Positions 46,387-56,073 are shown, counted from the stretch's first letter. The stretch: DNA of 64,000 bases from Pseudomonadales bacterium (GCA_022072145.1 JAJVIG010000005.1:186001-250000), one strand, 5' to 3'. Made by a program: numbers and translations. Notes: generated by a model not told the origin, from the letters alone.

Positions 46387-47292
46387 TCAGGCGCAGCCGC
46401 GGCGCGCCAGCGTCACCCGCGAGGCGGGGCGCCGGCCCAGCCGTTCGCTGATCCACACCGCGCAGTCCATCAGCGCCTCGAGATCGATGCCGCTGTCGAT
46501 GCCGAGTCCGTCCAGCAGGTAGACGAGGTCCTCGGTCGCGACGTTGCCCGATGCGCCGGGTGCGTAGGGGCAGCCGCCGAGCCCGGCCACCGAGGCATCG
46601 AATACCGCCACGCCGCTCTGCAGCGCTGCGTAGATGTTCGCGATCGCCATGCCGTAGGTGTCGTGGAAATGTCCGGCCAGGCAATGCGTTGGCACGCGCT
46701 CGGCGACGCACGCGACCAGCCGGGCGGTCGCCAGCGGCGTGCCGGTGCCGATGGTGTCGCCGAGACTGACCTCGTAGCAGCCCCCGTCGTAGAGCGCTGC
46801 GGCCACGTCGCGCACACGCCCGGGAGCGACCGCGCCTTCGTACGGGCAGCCCAGCACGCACGAGACGTAACCACGCACGCGCACGCCGGCATCGCGTGCG
46901 GCCTCCATGATCGGCACGAAGCGTGCCAGCGACCCGGCGATCGAACAGTTCACGTTGCGTCGCGAGAAGCTCTCGCTGGCGGCGGCGAACACCGCCACCT
47001 CGGTGGCGCCGGCTGCCAGTGCGGCCTCGAAACCGGCCAGGTTCGGCGTCAGTACCGGATAGTCGACGCCGGTCGTGCGCTGCAGCGTGCGCAGCAGTTC
47101 GGCCGCGTCCGCCATCTGTGGTACCCACTTGGGCGACACGAAGGCCGTGGCCTCGATGCTGCGCAGGCCGGCGGCGGCGAGGCGCGCGATCAGCTCGCGC
47201 TTGGTCGCGGTGGGAACGAACTCGCGCTCGTTCTGCAGCCCGTCGCGCGGGCCGACCTCGACCACGCGCACGCTGGCCGGCAGCGCGTTCAC
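46387..47292 (-). CDS. mvaB: Hydroxymethylglutaryl-CoA lyase-like enzyme
   Basis: A 301-residue HMGL-family TIM-barrel protein: VRVVEVGPRDGLQNE (metal/active Asp), VSPKWVPQMADA, LTPNLAGFEAALAAGA, GYVSCVLGCPYEG, GHFHDTYGMAIANIYAAL (metal His pair) and GLGGCPYAPGASGNVATEDLVYLL (catalytic Cys loop). It would cleave 3-hydroxy-3-methylglutaryl-CoA to acetoacetate and acetyl-CoA, the last step of leucine degradation. Starts with GTG and overlaps the upstream phosphoesterase by 4 bp. Confidence 0.92.
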   Translation of the reverse strand: MNALPASVRVVEVGPRDGLQNEREFVPTATKRELIARLAAAGLRSIEATAFVSPKWVPQMADAAELLRTLQRTTGVDYPVLTPNLAGFEAALAAGATEVAVFAAASESFSRRNVNCSIAGSLARFVPIMEAARDAGVRVRGYVSCVLGCPYEGAVAPGRVRDVAAALYDGGCYEVSLGDTIGTGTPLATARLVACVAERVPTHCLAGHFHDTYGMAIANIYAALQSGVAVFDASVAGLGGCPYAPGASGNVATEDLVYLLDGLGIDSGIDLEALMDCAVWISERLGRRPASRVTLARRGCA

Positions 47293-48239
47293 GCCAGCGT
47301 TTCCGTCAGCGTGAACTCGAGTGCCGGCTCGGCGACGAACTTGCGGGCGTCCAGTTCACGTTCGCCGTCCCAGCGATACGCGACCAGTTGCCCGCCGGGT
47401 CGCGCGACGCTGTAGTCCAGGCAGGCGATGTTCCCCGCCAGCGGCGCCGGGGTGCCGCCCAGCCAGTAATGCCCGATGAACACCGGCACGTCGTCGTGGG
47501 CGTACTCGACCAGGTGATCGCCGTCGATCCGGTCGTCGGGGATCGCGGTCACGAGCTGTTCGGAGCCGAGGAACGCCGCGCGATAGCTGCGCGCGCCCCG
47601 GTCCCACCAGCGCACGCGGATGTGGTGGCGCACGATGCCGTCGACGTCCTCGAAGCGGTGGTGGACGGGCAGCGGGATTTCCTTGCCCTTCAGCAGTGTT
47701 TCCACGGCCTTGTACTCCCACTTGCCCGGCGAGCATGCGGCGTAGAGCAGGCTGTTGCCGAGTCTTCCGTCGCGGCCGTAGAAGCGTGCGATACGCTCGA
47801 TCGCGGCGCCGTCCCAGCATGCGTGCACCACGCGCAACCCGCCCAGATCCAGCCACAATGGCAACCGGGCGAACCAGTCCAGCAGTTCGCGGTAGTCCGC
47901 GGTGTATTCCCACGCGTCGAGGAAGGCCTTGTGCTGCTGGTAGTTGTGCGCGTCGTGCTCGCGGAAGTAACCGCCGCCGGCGCGCGGGGTCGCGTAGGCG
48001 ATCGCATTGAATTCGTGGTTGCCCATCACCGCCAGTGCGCTGCCGGAGTCGATCATCGGGCGCACGATGCGGATAACGCCACGCTGCGCCGGGCCGCGGT
48101 CGATGAAATCGCCGAGGAACACCGCGCGCCGCGTCGGGTGCCGGTACACGCCGTCCACTTCGGCGTATCCCAGCGTGCCGAGCAGCGCTTCGAGCGTGCG
48201 CGCGTGGCCGTGGATATCGCCGATGATGTCGTAACTCAC
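47289..48239 (-). CDS. Calcineurin-like metallophosphoesterase
   Basis: A 316-residue phosphoesterase of the PPP/ApaH-like superfamily: DIIGDIHGHARTLEALL, FLGDFIDRGPAQRG, AVMGNHEFNAIAY and, near the end, PVFIGHYWLGG complete the metal site. Bacterial relatives act on protein phosphates or on dinucleoside polyphosphates. GTG start. Coupled to the HMG-CoA-lyase gene by a 4-bp overlap. Confidence 0.88.
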   Translation of the reverse strand: MSYDIIGDIHGHARTLEALLGTLGYAEVDGVYRHPTRRAVFLGDFIDRGPAQRGVIRIVRPMIDSGSALAVMGNHEFNAIAYATPRAGGGYFREHDAHNYQQHKAFLDAWEYTADYRELLDWFARLPLWLDLGGLRVVHACWDGAAIERIARFYGRDGRLGNSLLYAACSPGKWEYKAVETLLKGKEIPLPVHHRFEDVDGIVRHHIRVRWWDRGARSYRAAFLGSEQLVTAIPDDRIDGDHLVEYAHDDVPVFIGHYWLGGTPAPLAGNIACLDYSVARPGGQLVAYRWDGERELDARKFVAEPALEFTLTETLA

Positions 48240-48448
48240 GCCGTCCGCCTCCCGCGTTTACTGCGTCCTGCGGGCCATTCTAGCCGAGCCTCCGGGAATG
48301 CCGCGACCCGTGGCACGGCGGTGCTCGTGCCGGTTGTACGGTGTGCTGCATACGGGTGGATCGCCGCATCTACTGCGATGGACATGCCCGCACCGGGTCT
48401 CTATGCTGCGAGCCGCCGCGGGGTCGGCCCGCAGCGCGTGGAGAGGCA

Positions 48449-49180
48449 ATGGAAGAGTCACTGTTCAGCGCGGCGTTCTGGCTTGCGGTGGGCCAGATCA
48501 TCGCGATCGACATCCTGCTCGGTGGTGACAACGCGGTCGTCATCGCGCTCGCCTGCCGCAAGCTGCCGCCCGAACAGCGCCGGCTCGGCATCCTGTGGGG
48601 CGTGGCCGGAGCGATCGCGCTGCGTGTGGTGCTGATCTTCTTCGCATTGCAGTTGCTCGCGCTGCCGTTGCTGAAGGCGGTGGGCGCGTTGCTGCTGTTG
48701 TGGATCGGCGTGAAGCTGCTGCAGCCCGAGCACGAGGGACATGCCCGGATCGATGCGGGCACGAGCCTCCTGGGTGCGGTCCGAACGATCATCATCGCTG
48801 ACGCCGTGATGAGCCTGGACAACGTGATCGCGGTGGCCGGCGCCGCCAGGGGCAGCATGGCGCTGGTGGTATTCGGGATCGTGGTCAGCATCCCGATCAT
48901 CGTCTGGGGCAGCCGCTTCGTGCTGCGGCTGATGGACCGGTTCCCGGTCGTGATCACGCTGGGGGCGGCGCTGCTCGGCTGGATCGCCGGCGAGATGCTG
49001 GTGACCGACGTCAGCGTCGCACCGTTGCTGGCCGACGCACCGCACTGGGTTGCCAAGGCCAGCGCGGCTGCCGGCGCGCTGGGGGTGGTGGTGGCCGGCA
49101 AGTGGCTGGCGCGCCGGCACGCAGCAGTGGTGCCCGCCGTGCGCGAGATCGCTATCGGGCCGCGCGACGGGGGCCGCTGA
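48449..49180 (+). CDS. TerC family integral membrane protein
   Basis: A 243-residue membrane protein with about seven hydrophobic segments. The TerC family acidic motifs are present: DILLGGDNAVVIAL in helix 1 and ADAVMSLDNVIAVAGAA in the middle. Members of the YjbE/YkoY branch export Mn2+ or load it onto exported proteins. GGAGAGG precedes the ATG at 48449. I looked for a Mn2+ (yybP-ykoY) riboswitch in the 209-bp leader and did not see one. A UspA gene follows after 45 bp. Confidence 0.88.
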   Translation: MEESLFSAAFWLAVGQIIAIDILLGGDNAVVIALACRKLPPEQRRLGILWGVAGAIALRVVLIFFALQLLALPLLKAVGALLLLWIGVKLLQPEHEGHARIDAGTSLLGAVRTIIIADAVMSLDNVIAVAGAARGSMALVVFGIVVSIPIIVWGSRFVLRLMDRFPVVITLGAALLGWIAGEMLVTDVSVAPLLADAPHWVAKASAAAGALGVVVAGKWLARRHAAVVPAVREIAIGPRDGGR

Positions 49181-49225
49181 CGCAAGGGCGGGGAACGACG
49201 CATTGCAACCGGGGGGAGGAGAGCG

Positions 49226-49666
49226 ATGAGCCTGCGCGTACTGCTGGCGGTGGATGGGTCGAGCCATGCGCTGCGCGCGGTGGAGCATCTGCTGCGCCTG
49301 CGCGAGGCGGGCTGCGTTATCGAAGCGCACCTGCTGAACGTGCAACTGCCGCTGGAAACCGGCCATGTGCGGATGTTCATCGCACGCGAGTCGCTCGAGG
49401 CGTATTACCGCGACGAGGGGCTGGAGGCGCTGCGCGAGGCCTGTGCCCTGATGGAGCGCTCCGGGCAGGTATACAGCTCGCACATCGCGGTCGGCCACGC
49501 TGGCGAGACGATCGCCCGTTACGCGGGCGAGCTGGCCGTCGACCTCGTGATCATGGGAACCCACGGGCGCACCGGCCTGCGCCAGGCGGTGATGGGCTCG
49601 GTCGCCACCGGGGTGCTGCGCCTCGCGCCGGTGCCGGTCACGGTGGTCAGGCCGGCGCCGGGCTGA
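49226..49666 (+). CDS. Universal stress protein (UspA family)
   Basis: A 146-residue Usp-fold protein. RVLLAVDGSSHALRAVEHLL begins the domain and the ATP-binding motif G-2x-G-9x-G(S/T) appears as MGTHGRTGLRQAVMGSVA. It should bind ATP. GGAGGAG precedes the ATG. Likely co-transcribed with the TerC gene. Confidence 0.9.
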   Translation: MSLRVLLAVDGSSHALRAVEHLLRLREAGCVIEAHLLNVQLPLETGHVRMFIARESLEAYYRDEGLEALREACALMERSGQVYSSHIAVGHAGETIARYAGELAVDLVIMGTHGRTGLRQAVMGSVATGVLRLAPVPVTVVRPAPG

Positions 49667-49672
49667 GAGCAC

Positions 49673-50677
49673 TCAATCCTCGAAGCTGATCATCACCTTG
49701 GCCGAAACATCGGTGTCGCGCGCCGTGGCCAGCGCCTGCATGAAGTCCTGCAGCCGGAAGCGGTGGCTGATGATGGGGGCGACGTCGATCGCCGGGTCCC
49801 GCAGCATCTCGATGACCTCGGGGAACTCCTTCGGGTAGGCGATCGCGCCGCGGATCGCGAGTTCCTTCATCATGACCAGCGAGAGGTCGATCGGCGCGGG
49901 CTTCTTGTGCAGCGATACCACGATCACACGCGCCGCAAACGGGGCGATGCGCACGATCTCGGTGAAGGCCGCCTCGGCGCCGCTCGCCTCGATGAACACC
50001 GAACTCGCGGTGAGCGGGCTGCCGTAGACCTCGCTGGCGCCGTGCGCCGCGCGCAGGCCGGCGAGCACGTCGTCGCGCCTGGGGTTCAGCGTCAGTGTCG
50101 CGCCGAGTTGACGCGCGCGGCGCAGCCGCTCGTCCGACAGGTCGATCACCGCGATCTCGCGCACCCCCTGGTGACGCAGTGATACCACCGCGCCCAGCCC
50201 GATGCAGCCCGCGCCGTAGACGACGGCCTTGTCGTGCGTGGTCACGGCGGCGTTGTTGACCGCGTGGCGGGCGACGGCCAGCGGTTCGACCAGCGCCGCG
50301 CGCTCCAGCGGCAAATCGTCGGGCAGGGCGTGCACGTTGACGCCCAGGCGGGCGTTGCGTACCAGCAACCGCGGCGTGAACGCGCCTTCCGGGCCGCCGT
50401 TGCCGATCTCCAGCATCGGATCGACCACCACGCGTTGTCCGGGGACGATGCCGCGCACGGCATGGCCCACCGTTTCGACGGTGCCCGCGAACTCGTGTCC
50501 GAGCGGCATCGTGCCGCCGGGAGCGACGAGGATGCCGCCCATGTCGACGTACGACAGATCGCTGCCGCAGATGCCGCAGGCCGCGGTGCGCAGGATGATG
50601 TCGTTGGCGCCCGCGGCAGGCTCGCGCGCCGGGTCGAGCCGTACGTCGCCGGGTCCGTGGATGTTCACCTGCAGCAT
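49673..50677 (-). CDS. Zinc-dependent alcohol dehydrogenase family protein without structural zinc loop
   Basis: A 334-residue medium-chain dehydrogenase. The catalytic zinc ligands are present in CGICGSDLSY and LGHEFAGTV; GAGCIGLGAV is the Rossmann glycine motif. The usual four-cysteine structural zinc lobe is missing: after VVVDPM comes LEIGNGGPEGAFTPRLLV. This puts it with the sorbitol/threonine dehydrogenase-like branch that lacks that zinc. Substrate unknown. GAGGAG precedes the ATG. Its upstream region is occupied by a repeat array. Confidence 0.87.
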   Translation of the reverse strand: MLQVNIHGPGDVRLDPAREPAAGANDIILRTAACGICGSDLSYVDMGGILVAPGGTMPLGHEFAGTVETVGHAVRGIVPGQRVVVDPMLEIGNGGPEGAFTPRLLVRNARLGVNVHALPDDLPLERAALVEPLAVARHAVNNAAVTTHDKAVVYGAGCIGLGAVVSLRHQGVREIAVIDLSDERLRRARQLGATLTLNPRRDDVLAGLRAAHGASEVYGSPLTASSVFIEASGAEAAFTEIVRIAPFAARVIVVSLHKKPAPIDLSLVMMKELAIRGAIAYPKEFPEVIEMLRDPAIDVAPIISHRFRLQDFMQALATARDTDVSAKVMISFED

Positions 50678-50704
50678 CGTTTTCTCCTCAATCCAGGGGG
50701 CATC

Positions 50705-51045
50705 GTGGCCAATGCAGGTTCGGCCTGTGGCCGAACGATATCCCGTAGGTCCGGCCTGTGGCCGAACGATGTCCCGTAGGTTCGGCCTGTGGCCGAACGA
50801 TGTCCCGTAGGTTCGGCCTGTGGCCGAACGATGTCCCGTAGGTTCGGCCTGTGGCCGAACGATTCACGTCCGGGCACAGCCCGGACCTACGGGAGAACAT
50901 TCCATGCGCCGGACACCGTCCACGCAGGTGCGGCCTGTGGCCGAACAAATGTCCGGGCGCAGCCCGGACCTACAGCCGAACGATGTCCCGCAGATGCGGC
51001 CTGTGGCCGAACGATTCACGTCCGGGCACAGCCCGGATCTACGAG
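50705..51045. repeat. Tandem array of 31-bp GTAG hairpin units plus inverted copies (cluster 5)
   Basis: Five type B hairpins in the same orientation begin at 50714, 50745, 50776, 50807 and 50838, an exact 31-bp period. The second is a hybrid with a type A left arm start and a type B right arm. An inverted type A unit (50867-50893) and more scattered, partly decayed A and B units follow to 51045. This is the whole 398-bp gap between two minus-strand genes; no coding frame in it is credible. Confidence 0.92.
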
Positions 51046-51075
51046 GACGATGCCACGGGTGTGCATGATAACGGA

Positions 51076-51939
51076 TCAGCTGAAGCCGAAACCGTCGCCG
51101 ATGACGATCGGGGTATTGGTCCAGTGGCCGCTCGGGGTGCGGTAGAAGCCGCCGGCGGCGAGCGCGCCGCCGTCGGCATTGACCGTCGTACCGGTGACCC
51201 AGGCGGACAGTTCACTGGCCAGGAACACCGCGCAGCCGGCCATGTCGCGCGGCTCGCCGAAACGCCCGAGCGGCGTCCAGCGCGCCACGTGTTCCTGCAG
51301 TTCCGGTTTCACGTACTGCGAGGGCTTGACCTGCTCGGTCTCGGTGGTTTCAGGCGCGATGGTGTTCACGCGGATGCCTTCGGGGCCCAGCACCAGCGCC
51401 AGGCTCTTCGTGAAGCCGGTGAGCGCGTGCTTGAAGGCCGAGTAGACCGGGCACATCGGGATCGCGCGGAAGGCCTCGATCGAGGAGACGTTGACGATCG
51501 TCGCCCCCGGTGCGCGCCGGCGCAGCAGCGGCAGCGCCGCCTGCGAGACCGTGAACACGTGGCGCAGGTTGATCGCGTACAGGGCGTCCCACAGTTCCTC
51601 GGGAGCGCGGTCGAAGGGATGCATGAACTCGCCGATCGAGTCGCCGACGTTGTTGACCAGCGTGTCGATGCCCTCGCCGCGCGCATCGAGCGCGGCGATC
51701 AGCGCGCGCACCGCCGTGCCGTCGCGCACGTCGCAGACATGGATCTCGGCCTCGACGCCCGCCTCGCGCAGCGCCGCCTGCGTTGCCCCGGCGCGCGCCG
51801 GGTCGATCTCGGCACCGACGATGCGCGCGCCGAGGGCGCCGAAGGCTTCCGCGATGCCGCGGCCGATGCCGGCGCCGGCGCCGGTGATGAGCGCGCTGCG
51901 TCCGCGCATGTCGATCGATGGAGCGGTGATGCCCGTCAT
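51076..51939 (-). CDS. SDR-family oxidoreductase
   Basis: A 287-residue classical SDR: ALITGAGAGIGRGIAEAFG, NVGDSIGEFMHPF, NVSSIEAFRAIPMCPVYSAFKHALTGF (Ser, Tyr, Lys), RVNTIAPETTETE, WVTGTTVNADGGALAAGGFYRTPSGHW. The NNxG motif is NNVG. Some relatives act on steroids or bile acids but the substrate is not evident. The ATG at 51939 follows GGGAGAC. It lies downstream of a TonB-dependent receptor gene on the same strand. Confidence 0.88.
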   Translation of the reverse strand: MTGITAPSIDMRGRSALITGAGAGIGRGIAEAFGALGARIVGAEIDPARAGATQAALREAGVEAEIHVCDVRDGTAVRALIAALDARGEGIDTLVNNVGDSIGEFMHPFDRAPEELWDALYAINLRHVFTVSQAALPLLRRRAPGATIVNVSSIEAFRAIPMCPVYSAFKHALTGFTKSLALVLGPEGIRVNTIAPETTETEQVKPSQYVKPELQEHVARWTPLGRFGEPRDMAGCAVFLASELSAWVTGTTVNADGGALAAGGFYRTPSGHWTNTPIVIGDGFGFS

Positions 51940-52021
51940 GCAAGTCTCCCGTGCCTGGTGGATGCCGTAGCGCGCCACGCCGTGGGGCGGGCGCGGTCGC
52001 GGTGCAATTGCCGGCGGGAAC

Positions 52022-54500
52022 TCACCAGTTCTTGACGAATTGCAGTCCCCAGCTGCGCGGCGCGGTGATGATACCCTTTACCGCGCCGCCGGAGTTCTCC
52101 TGGTGCAGCAGCAGACCGTCGTCGTCGAGCAGGTTGTTGCCGAACAGTGCCACGGTCCAGTCCGCGCGCGTCTCGCTGAGCGCGAGGCGCGCGTTCACGG
52201 TCGTGATCGCGCCGGCCCAGAAGTAGTTGTCCAGCGTGGTGGAGGCCTTGTCGCGGTGATTCACCGCGGCGTAGAGCTGCATTTCCCATGCATCGCCGAG
52301 CGTGCGGCGGTACTCGCCCCAGGCCGTGAGCGTGTGCCGCGGGGCGCGTTGCAGATCGTCCTTGCCGCTCGGCAGGTCGTCGAGCCGGAAGGTGCAGGGG
52401 CTGCTCGAGAAGTCCTCGCCGGCGGCCTGGCGCAGCGCCTTCATGTAGCCGCCGCAGTTCAGTTCCTCGGAGTCCTCGTAGTGCGCGTCCAGCCACGCCC
52501 ACGCGGCACCGGCGGTCAGCGCCTCGCTGATGCGCCAGGTCGCGTCGAGCTCGATGCCCTGGGAGATCGCCTGCGCAGCATTGACCACCGTCGCGGCTCC
52601 CTGCGGCGTGATCGTCGCTGCCTGCATGTCTTCGAAGTCGGTGCGGAACAGTGCGAAATTCAGCAGCGCGCGGCCGTCGAGCAGCGTCACCTTGCCGCCG
52701 GCCTCGATCGCGATCGACTCCTCGCCGCCGAAGGTGTCGCCGGCGCGCGTGTAGACGTTGATGTTCGAGCTGTTGAAGCCGCCGGCCTTGAAGCCGGTGG
52801 CGACGGTCAGGTACAGCATCGCGCCGTCGCGCGGGAAGTACTGCAGCTTCAGCGACGGGATCCAGTGGTCTTCCTCGATGCGGTCCCTCGCGGGCGGCGT
52901 CCCGCCCGGCGCGGCGATCAGCAGCGGGATGTCCTTGAACGTGAGTCCCGGTCCGATCGGGTTCGCGAGCACCGAGCCGTAGACGATCGGCAGCAGCCAC
53001 GACCACGATGCCAGCGACGGATCGGCGGCCAGCGCGCTTGCGCTGATCTGCTCGGCGCTGGGGAAGCTGCCCCACGGTTGCCCCAGTCCGTTCACGTACA
53101 GCGTGCCCTTGGCCATCCGCGTGTCGTTGCTTTCCTCGGCGTAGCGCAGACCCAGCGTCAGGCGCCAGCGCGGGTCGAAGTCGTACTGGCCTTCGAGGAA
53201 CACCGACCAGGTCTTGATCGCCTGGTCGAGGTTGCTCAGCCCGCTGACCGGGTCGCCCGAGGGCGTGATCAGCCTGAAATACTCGGCGGTGCCGGTCGCG
53301 AAGCCGTTGGCGACGTTGTCCTGCAGGTCGCCGAGGAACGCGAGCTGCGGGTTCGTCGCCAGACCCCGGACCACCGAAGGCAGCACGCTGCCGCCCAGAT
53401 TCAGCGCCGCGAAATCGCCGGCGTGCGGCAGCGTGTGCATATCGTAGTAGTCGATGAAGGCACCGCCGATGAAGCGCAGCGCGCGGTCCTCGGGCGAGGT
53501 GATGCGCAACTCCTGGCTCCAGTACCCGACGCGCTCGGTCATGCCGTTGATGGTCAGCGAATCGACCGGCGAGGCGGTGATCCAGTCGCGCGAACGCGCA
53601 TCGTAGGCCGTCCAGCCGCTCACCGACTTCAATGCGTAGCCGCCCGGCAGGTCCCAGTTCACGTGCACGGTCGCGCTCCAGATCGATGCCCGGGTAGCTC
53701 GACCACACGCCGAAGGGGTCGCCGACCAGCTGGTCGAAGATGCCGACGTTCTCGTGCACCATCTTCTCGTACTTGCCGAACAGCGACAGGTCCTCGGCCG
53801 GACTCCAGCTCGCGGAGACGCGGTAGCCCTCGGTTTCCTGGCCGCCGCCGTCGGGGCCGATTTCGTTGCGCAGGTAGGTGCCGCGCTTGCTGTTCAGCGC
53901 CGCCGCGCGCAGCGCGAACGTTTCGGTGAGCGGGCCGGAGATGCTGCCCTCGAGCTTGTGCGAATCGAAGTTGCCGGCCTCGGCGAGCAACCGCGCGCTG
54001 TACTCGGTGCTCGGGCGGGCAGTGTGCATCGCGATCGCGCCGGCGATCGTGTTGCGCCCGTAGAGCGTGCCCTGCGGGCCACGCAGCACCTCGATGCGGT
54101 CCATGTCGAACAGGGGATTGCGCGACAGGCGGCTGCGGCCGAAATAGATCTCGTCGATGTAGATGCCCACCGAGCTCTCGACCGTGTCGAGTCCCGCACT
54201 GCCGAGTCCGCGGATCGCCACCGACGAGACGCGCCCGCCGTCCTGCGTGATCAGGCTGGGCGTCTGCAGCGACAGTCCCTCGAGCGTGGTGATGCCTTTC
54301 TTCTGCAGCGAGGTAGCGGTCTCGACGGTCATCGAGATCGGCACTTCCAACACGTTCTCGGCGCGGCGTTGCGCGGTGACGATGATCTCTTCGAGTTCGA
54401 GACCGGAGGTGTCCCGGGCGAGCGGGGCGGTGGGGTACAGCGCCAGTGCCAGCGGGCCAAGTGCGGCGGCGAAACGCCCGTAACGTAGTGCTCCACGCAT
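52022..54500 (-). pseudogene. TonB-dependent receptor, interrupted by one frameshift
   Basis: About 826 residues in two frames. The first frame (54500 down to about 53680) has a signal peptide, a TonB-box-like LEEIIVTAQRR and a plug with GLGSAGLDTVESSVGIYIDEIYFGR and VLRGPQGTLYGRNTIAGAI. The second frame (to 52022) is a beta barrel ending FVKNW, with TVATGFKAGGFNS typical of the family. The frames join if one base is removed near 53681 (GID then WSATVHVNWDLPGG). Either a sequencing error or a real inactivation. Relatives import hydrophobic or sterol-like compounds as well as siderophores. AAGGAGAAGG precedes the ATG. Confidence 0.85.
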
Positions 54501-54647
54501 ATTCCTTCTCCTTGTTGTTGTTGTGGAGAGAGCGGAATTCCGGAGCGCCTGGAACAACGGGAAGCCCCGGGCCGGGATCGAGACTACCGGGGAGGGTGTG
54601 CGAATGCAAACGGGTCGGGCACGGGCATGGAGAAAACCCGTGACGCG

Positions 54648-54753
54648 TGCGGCGGCGATGTCACACCGGTGGGCGTACGCCGCAGGGATGCGGCGTTCGG
54701 GCCTGCAGGGACGTATTCACGGCGACCCACGGGTGTGACATCGCCGCCGTGCG
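54648..54753. repeat. Long imperfect inverted repeat with nested hairpin
   Basis: Left arm 54648-54673 and right arm 54726-54753 pair over most of their length (the GCGGCGATGTCACAC block and its complement). Inside lies a second perfect stem, ACGCCGCA/TGCGGCGT, with a GGGA loop (54675-54695). It stands between the 3' end of the luciferase-like gene and the TonB receptor, so it may be a terminator for the former. It differs from the GTAG repeats and may be another dispersed family. Confidence 0.7.
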
Positions 54754-54791
54754 CTTGCACCATCTTTCGGCGAAGCGCTTTGCTACAGCCG

Positions 54792-55652
54792 CTACAGTCG
54801 CGCGATGACCTCGCTGCCGATCTGTGCGATGCGTTCGCGCAGGTCCTGGCGCGGATCCGGCAGCAGGCGCGCGACCAGCCGGTGCGCGCCGGCCTCGCGC
54901 ATCGCCTGCACGCGCTCGAGGCCGGTCTCCGGGCGCCACATGGCGGTGATCTCGATCTCTGCAGGGTCGCGCCCGATGGCCTCGCAGGCGCGTGCGAGCT
55001 CGCCGATCATCGGCGCGAGTTCCTCGGGTTTCTCGCACGGCGCGAACCAGCCGTCGCCGAGGCGCGCGATGCGCTCGAATGCCTTGCCCTTGTTGCCGCC
55101 GACGATCACCGGCAGCGGGCGCTGCACGGGCAGCGGGTAGCTCTTGAAACCGCTCCAGTCGAGGAACTCGCTGCGGTGTTCCACGAGTTCGCCGGACCAC
55201 ACCTTGCGCAGCGCGGCGACGTAGTCGTCGTAGCGCGCGCCGCGGCGCTCGAACGGCACGCCCATCGCGCGGAACTCCTCGGCCAGCCAGCCGATGCCGA
55301 GCCCGAGCATCAGCCGCCCGCCGGAGGCGAAGTCCAGGCTCGCGGCCTGCTTGGCGAGCAGCAGCGGGTTGACCTGCGGCAGGATGTTCACGCCGGTGCC
55401 GAGGCGCAGCCGCGTGGTGTGCGCGGCGATGGTCGCCAGCGCGATCAGCGGGTCGATCAGGTTCGTCTCCGGCGGAATGCCCATCTTGCCCGAGGCCGCG
55501 TACGGGTAGCGTGACGCATATTCGGCCGGCACGATCACGTGCTCGAAGGTCCACGCGCTCTCGAAACCGGCCGCTTCGGCCGCGCGCGCGATCGCCACGA
55601 TCTGCCCGATCGCGGTGTAGCCGACGTTCACCGGGATGATGCCGATCTTCAT
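54792..55652 (-). CDS. Luciferase-like (LLM class) oxidoreductase
   Basis: A 286-residue member of the TIGR03619-type LLM class. MKIGIIPVNVGYTAIGQIVAIARAAEAAGFESAWTFEHVIVP, TRLRLGTGVNILPQVNPLLLAKQAASLDFASGGRLMLGLGIGWLAEEFRAMG and PLPVIVGGNKGKAFERIARLGDGW are diagnostic. F420 or FMN is the likely cofactor. ATG 55652 follows GAGGAG. It is preceded on the strand by a small charged protein gene with an 11-bp gap. Confidence 0.88.
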   Translation of the reverse strand: MKIGIIPVNVGYTAIGQIVAIARAAEAAGFESAWTFEHVIVPAEYASRYPYAASGKMGIPPETNLIDPLIALATIAAHTTRLRLGTGVNILPQVNPLLLAKQAASLDFASGGRLMLGLGIGWLAEEFRAMGVPFERRGARYDDYVAALRKVWSGELVEHRSEFLDWSGFKSYPLPVQRPLPVIVGGNKGKAFERIARLGDGWFAPCEKPEELAPMIGELARACEAIGRDPAEIEITAMWRPETGLERVQAMREAGAHRLVARLLPDPRQDLRERIAQIGSEVIARL

Positions 55653-55663
55653 CTGCGTGCTCC

Positions 55664-56005
55664 TCATGACTTGGTGCCTTCCTCGACCCATTCCCAACGC
55701 ACCGGCTCGCCGAAGTCGTCGTAGACGGGCCGGCGCACCAGGCGGGCGCGGGCGCGCCGGGGCGGAACCTTCGGCTTCGGCTTGCGCCGCCGCGCCTCGA
55801 TGGCCGCGACGACTTCCGGAACGTAGGTGCGATCTTCCCGCGGGCGCGGCGCGAAGGTGTGGAAGCCGCCGGGCGCACCGTGCAGCGGATCGCGCCCGCT
55901 GATGCCGCGCGCGATTTCCTCGACCTCGCCGCCGCGCGTGAGGTAGTCGCGCATCTGCCGTTCGATCTCGGCGCGCAGTTCGTTCTTGCTCGCGAGCTGC
56001 TTCAC
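55664..56005 (-). CDS. Small charged protein with SutA-like motif
   Basis: A 113-residue, very basic and acidic protein with no membrane segment. The region ELRAEIERQMRDYLTRGGEVEEI resembles the conserved helix of SutA, an RNA-polymerase-binding protein of Pseudomonas (FLxRGGxVxEI). The C-terminus (RRRKPKPKVPPRRARARLVRRPVYDDFGEP) is unrelated to that family. GTG start with no obvious ribosome site. The resemblance is short, so a role in transcription is only a suggestion. Confidence 0.55.
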   Translation of the reverse strand: MKQLASKNELRAEIERQMRDYLTRGGEVEEIARGISGRDPLHGAPGGFHTFAPRPREDRTYVPEVVAAIEARRRKPKPKVPPRRARARLVRRPVYDDFGEPVRWEWVEEGTKS

Positions 56006-56073
56006 GGCGTGTACCCGCGATCACGGGTTCGGTTGCCTTGCTTCATCGTGGGAGCATATGCGCCATGTACGGC

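Noticed and set aside
48240-48448. Mn2+ (yybP-ykoY) riboswitch in front of the TerC gene
   Set aside because: The conserved loops of that riboswitch could not be found in this leader; only a short hairpin was seen.
50714-50868. Possible CRISPR array (regular 31-bp period)
   Set aside because: The whole unit, not just a repeat between unique spacers, is conserved; the units are the same GTAG hairpins found singly elsewhere, and no cas gene is nearby.
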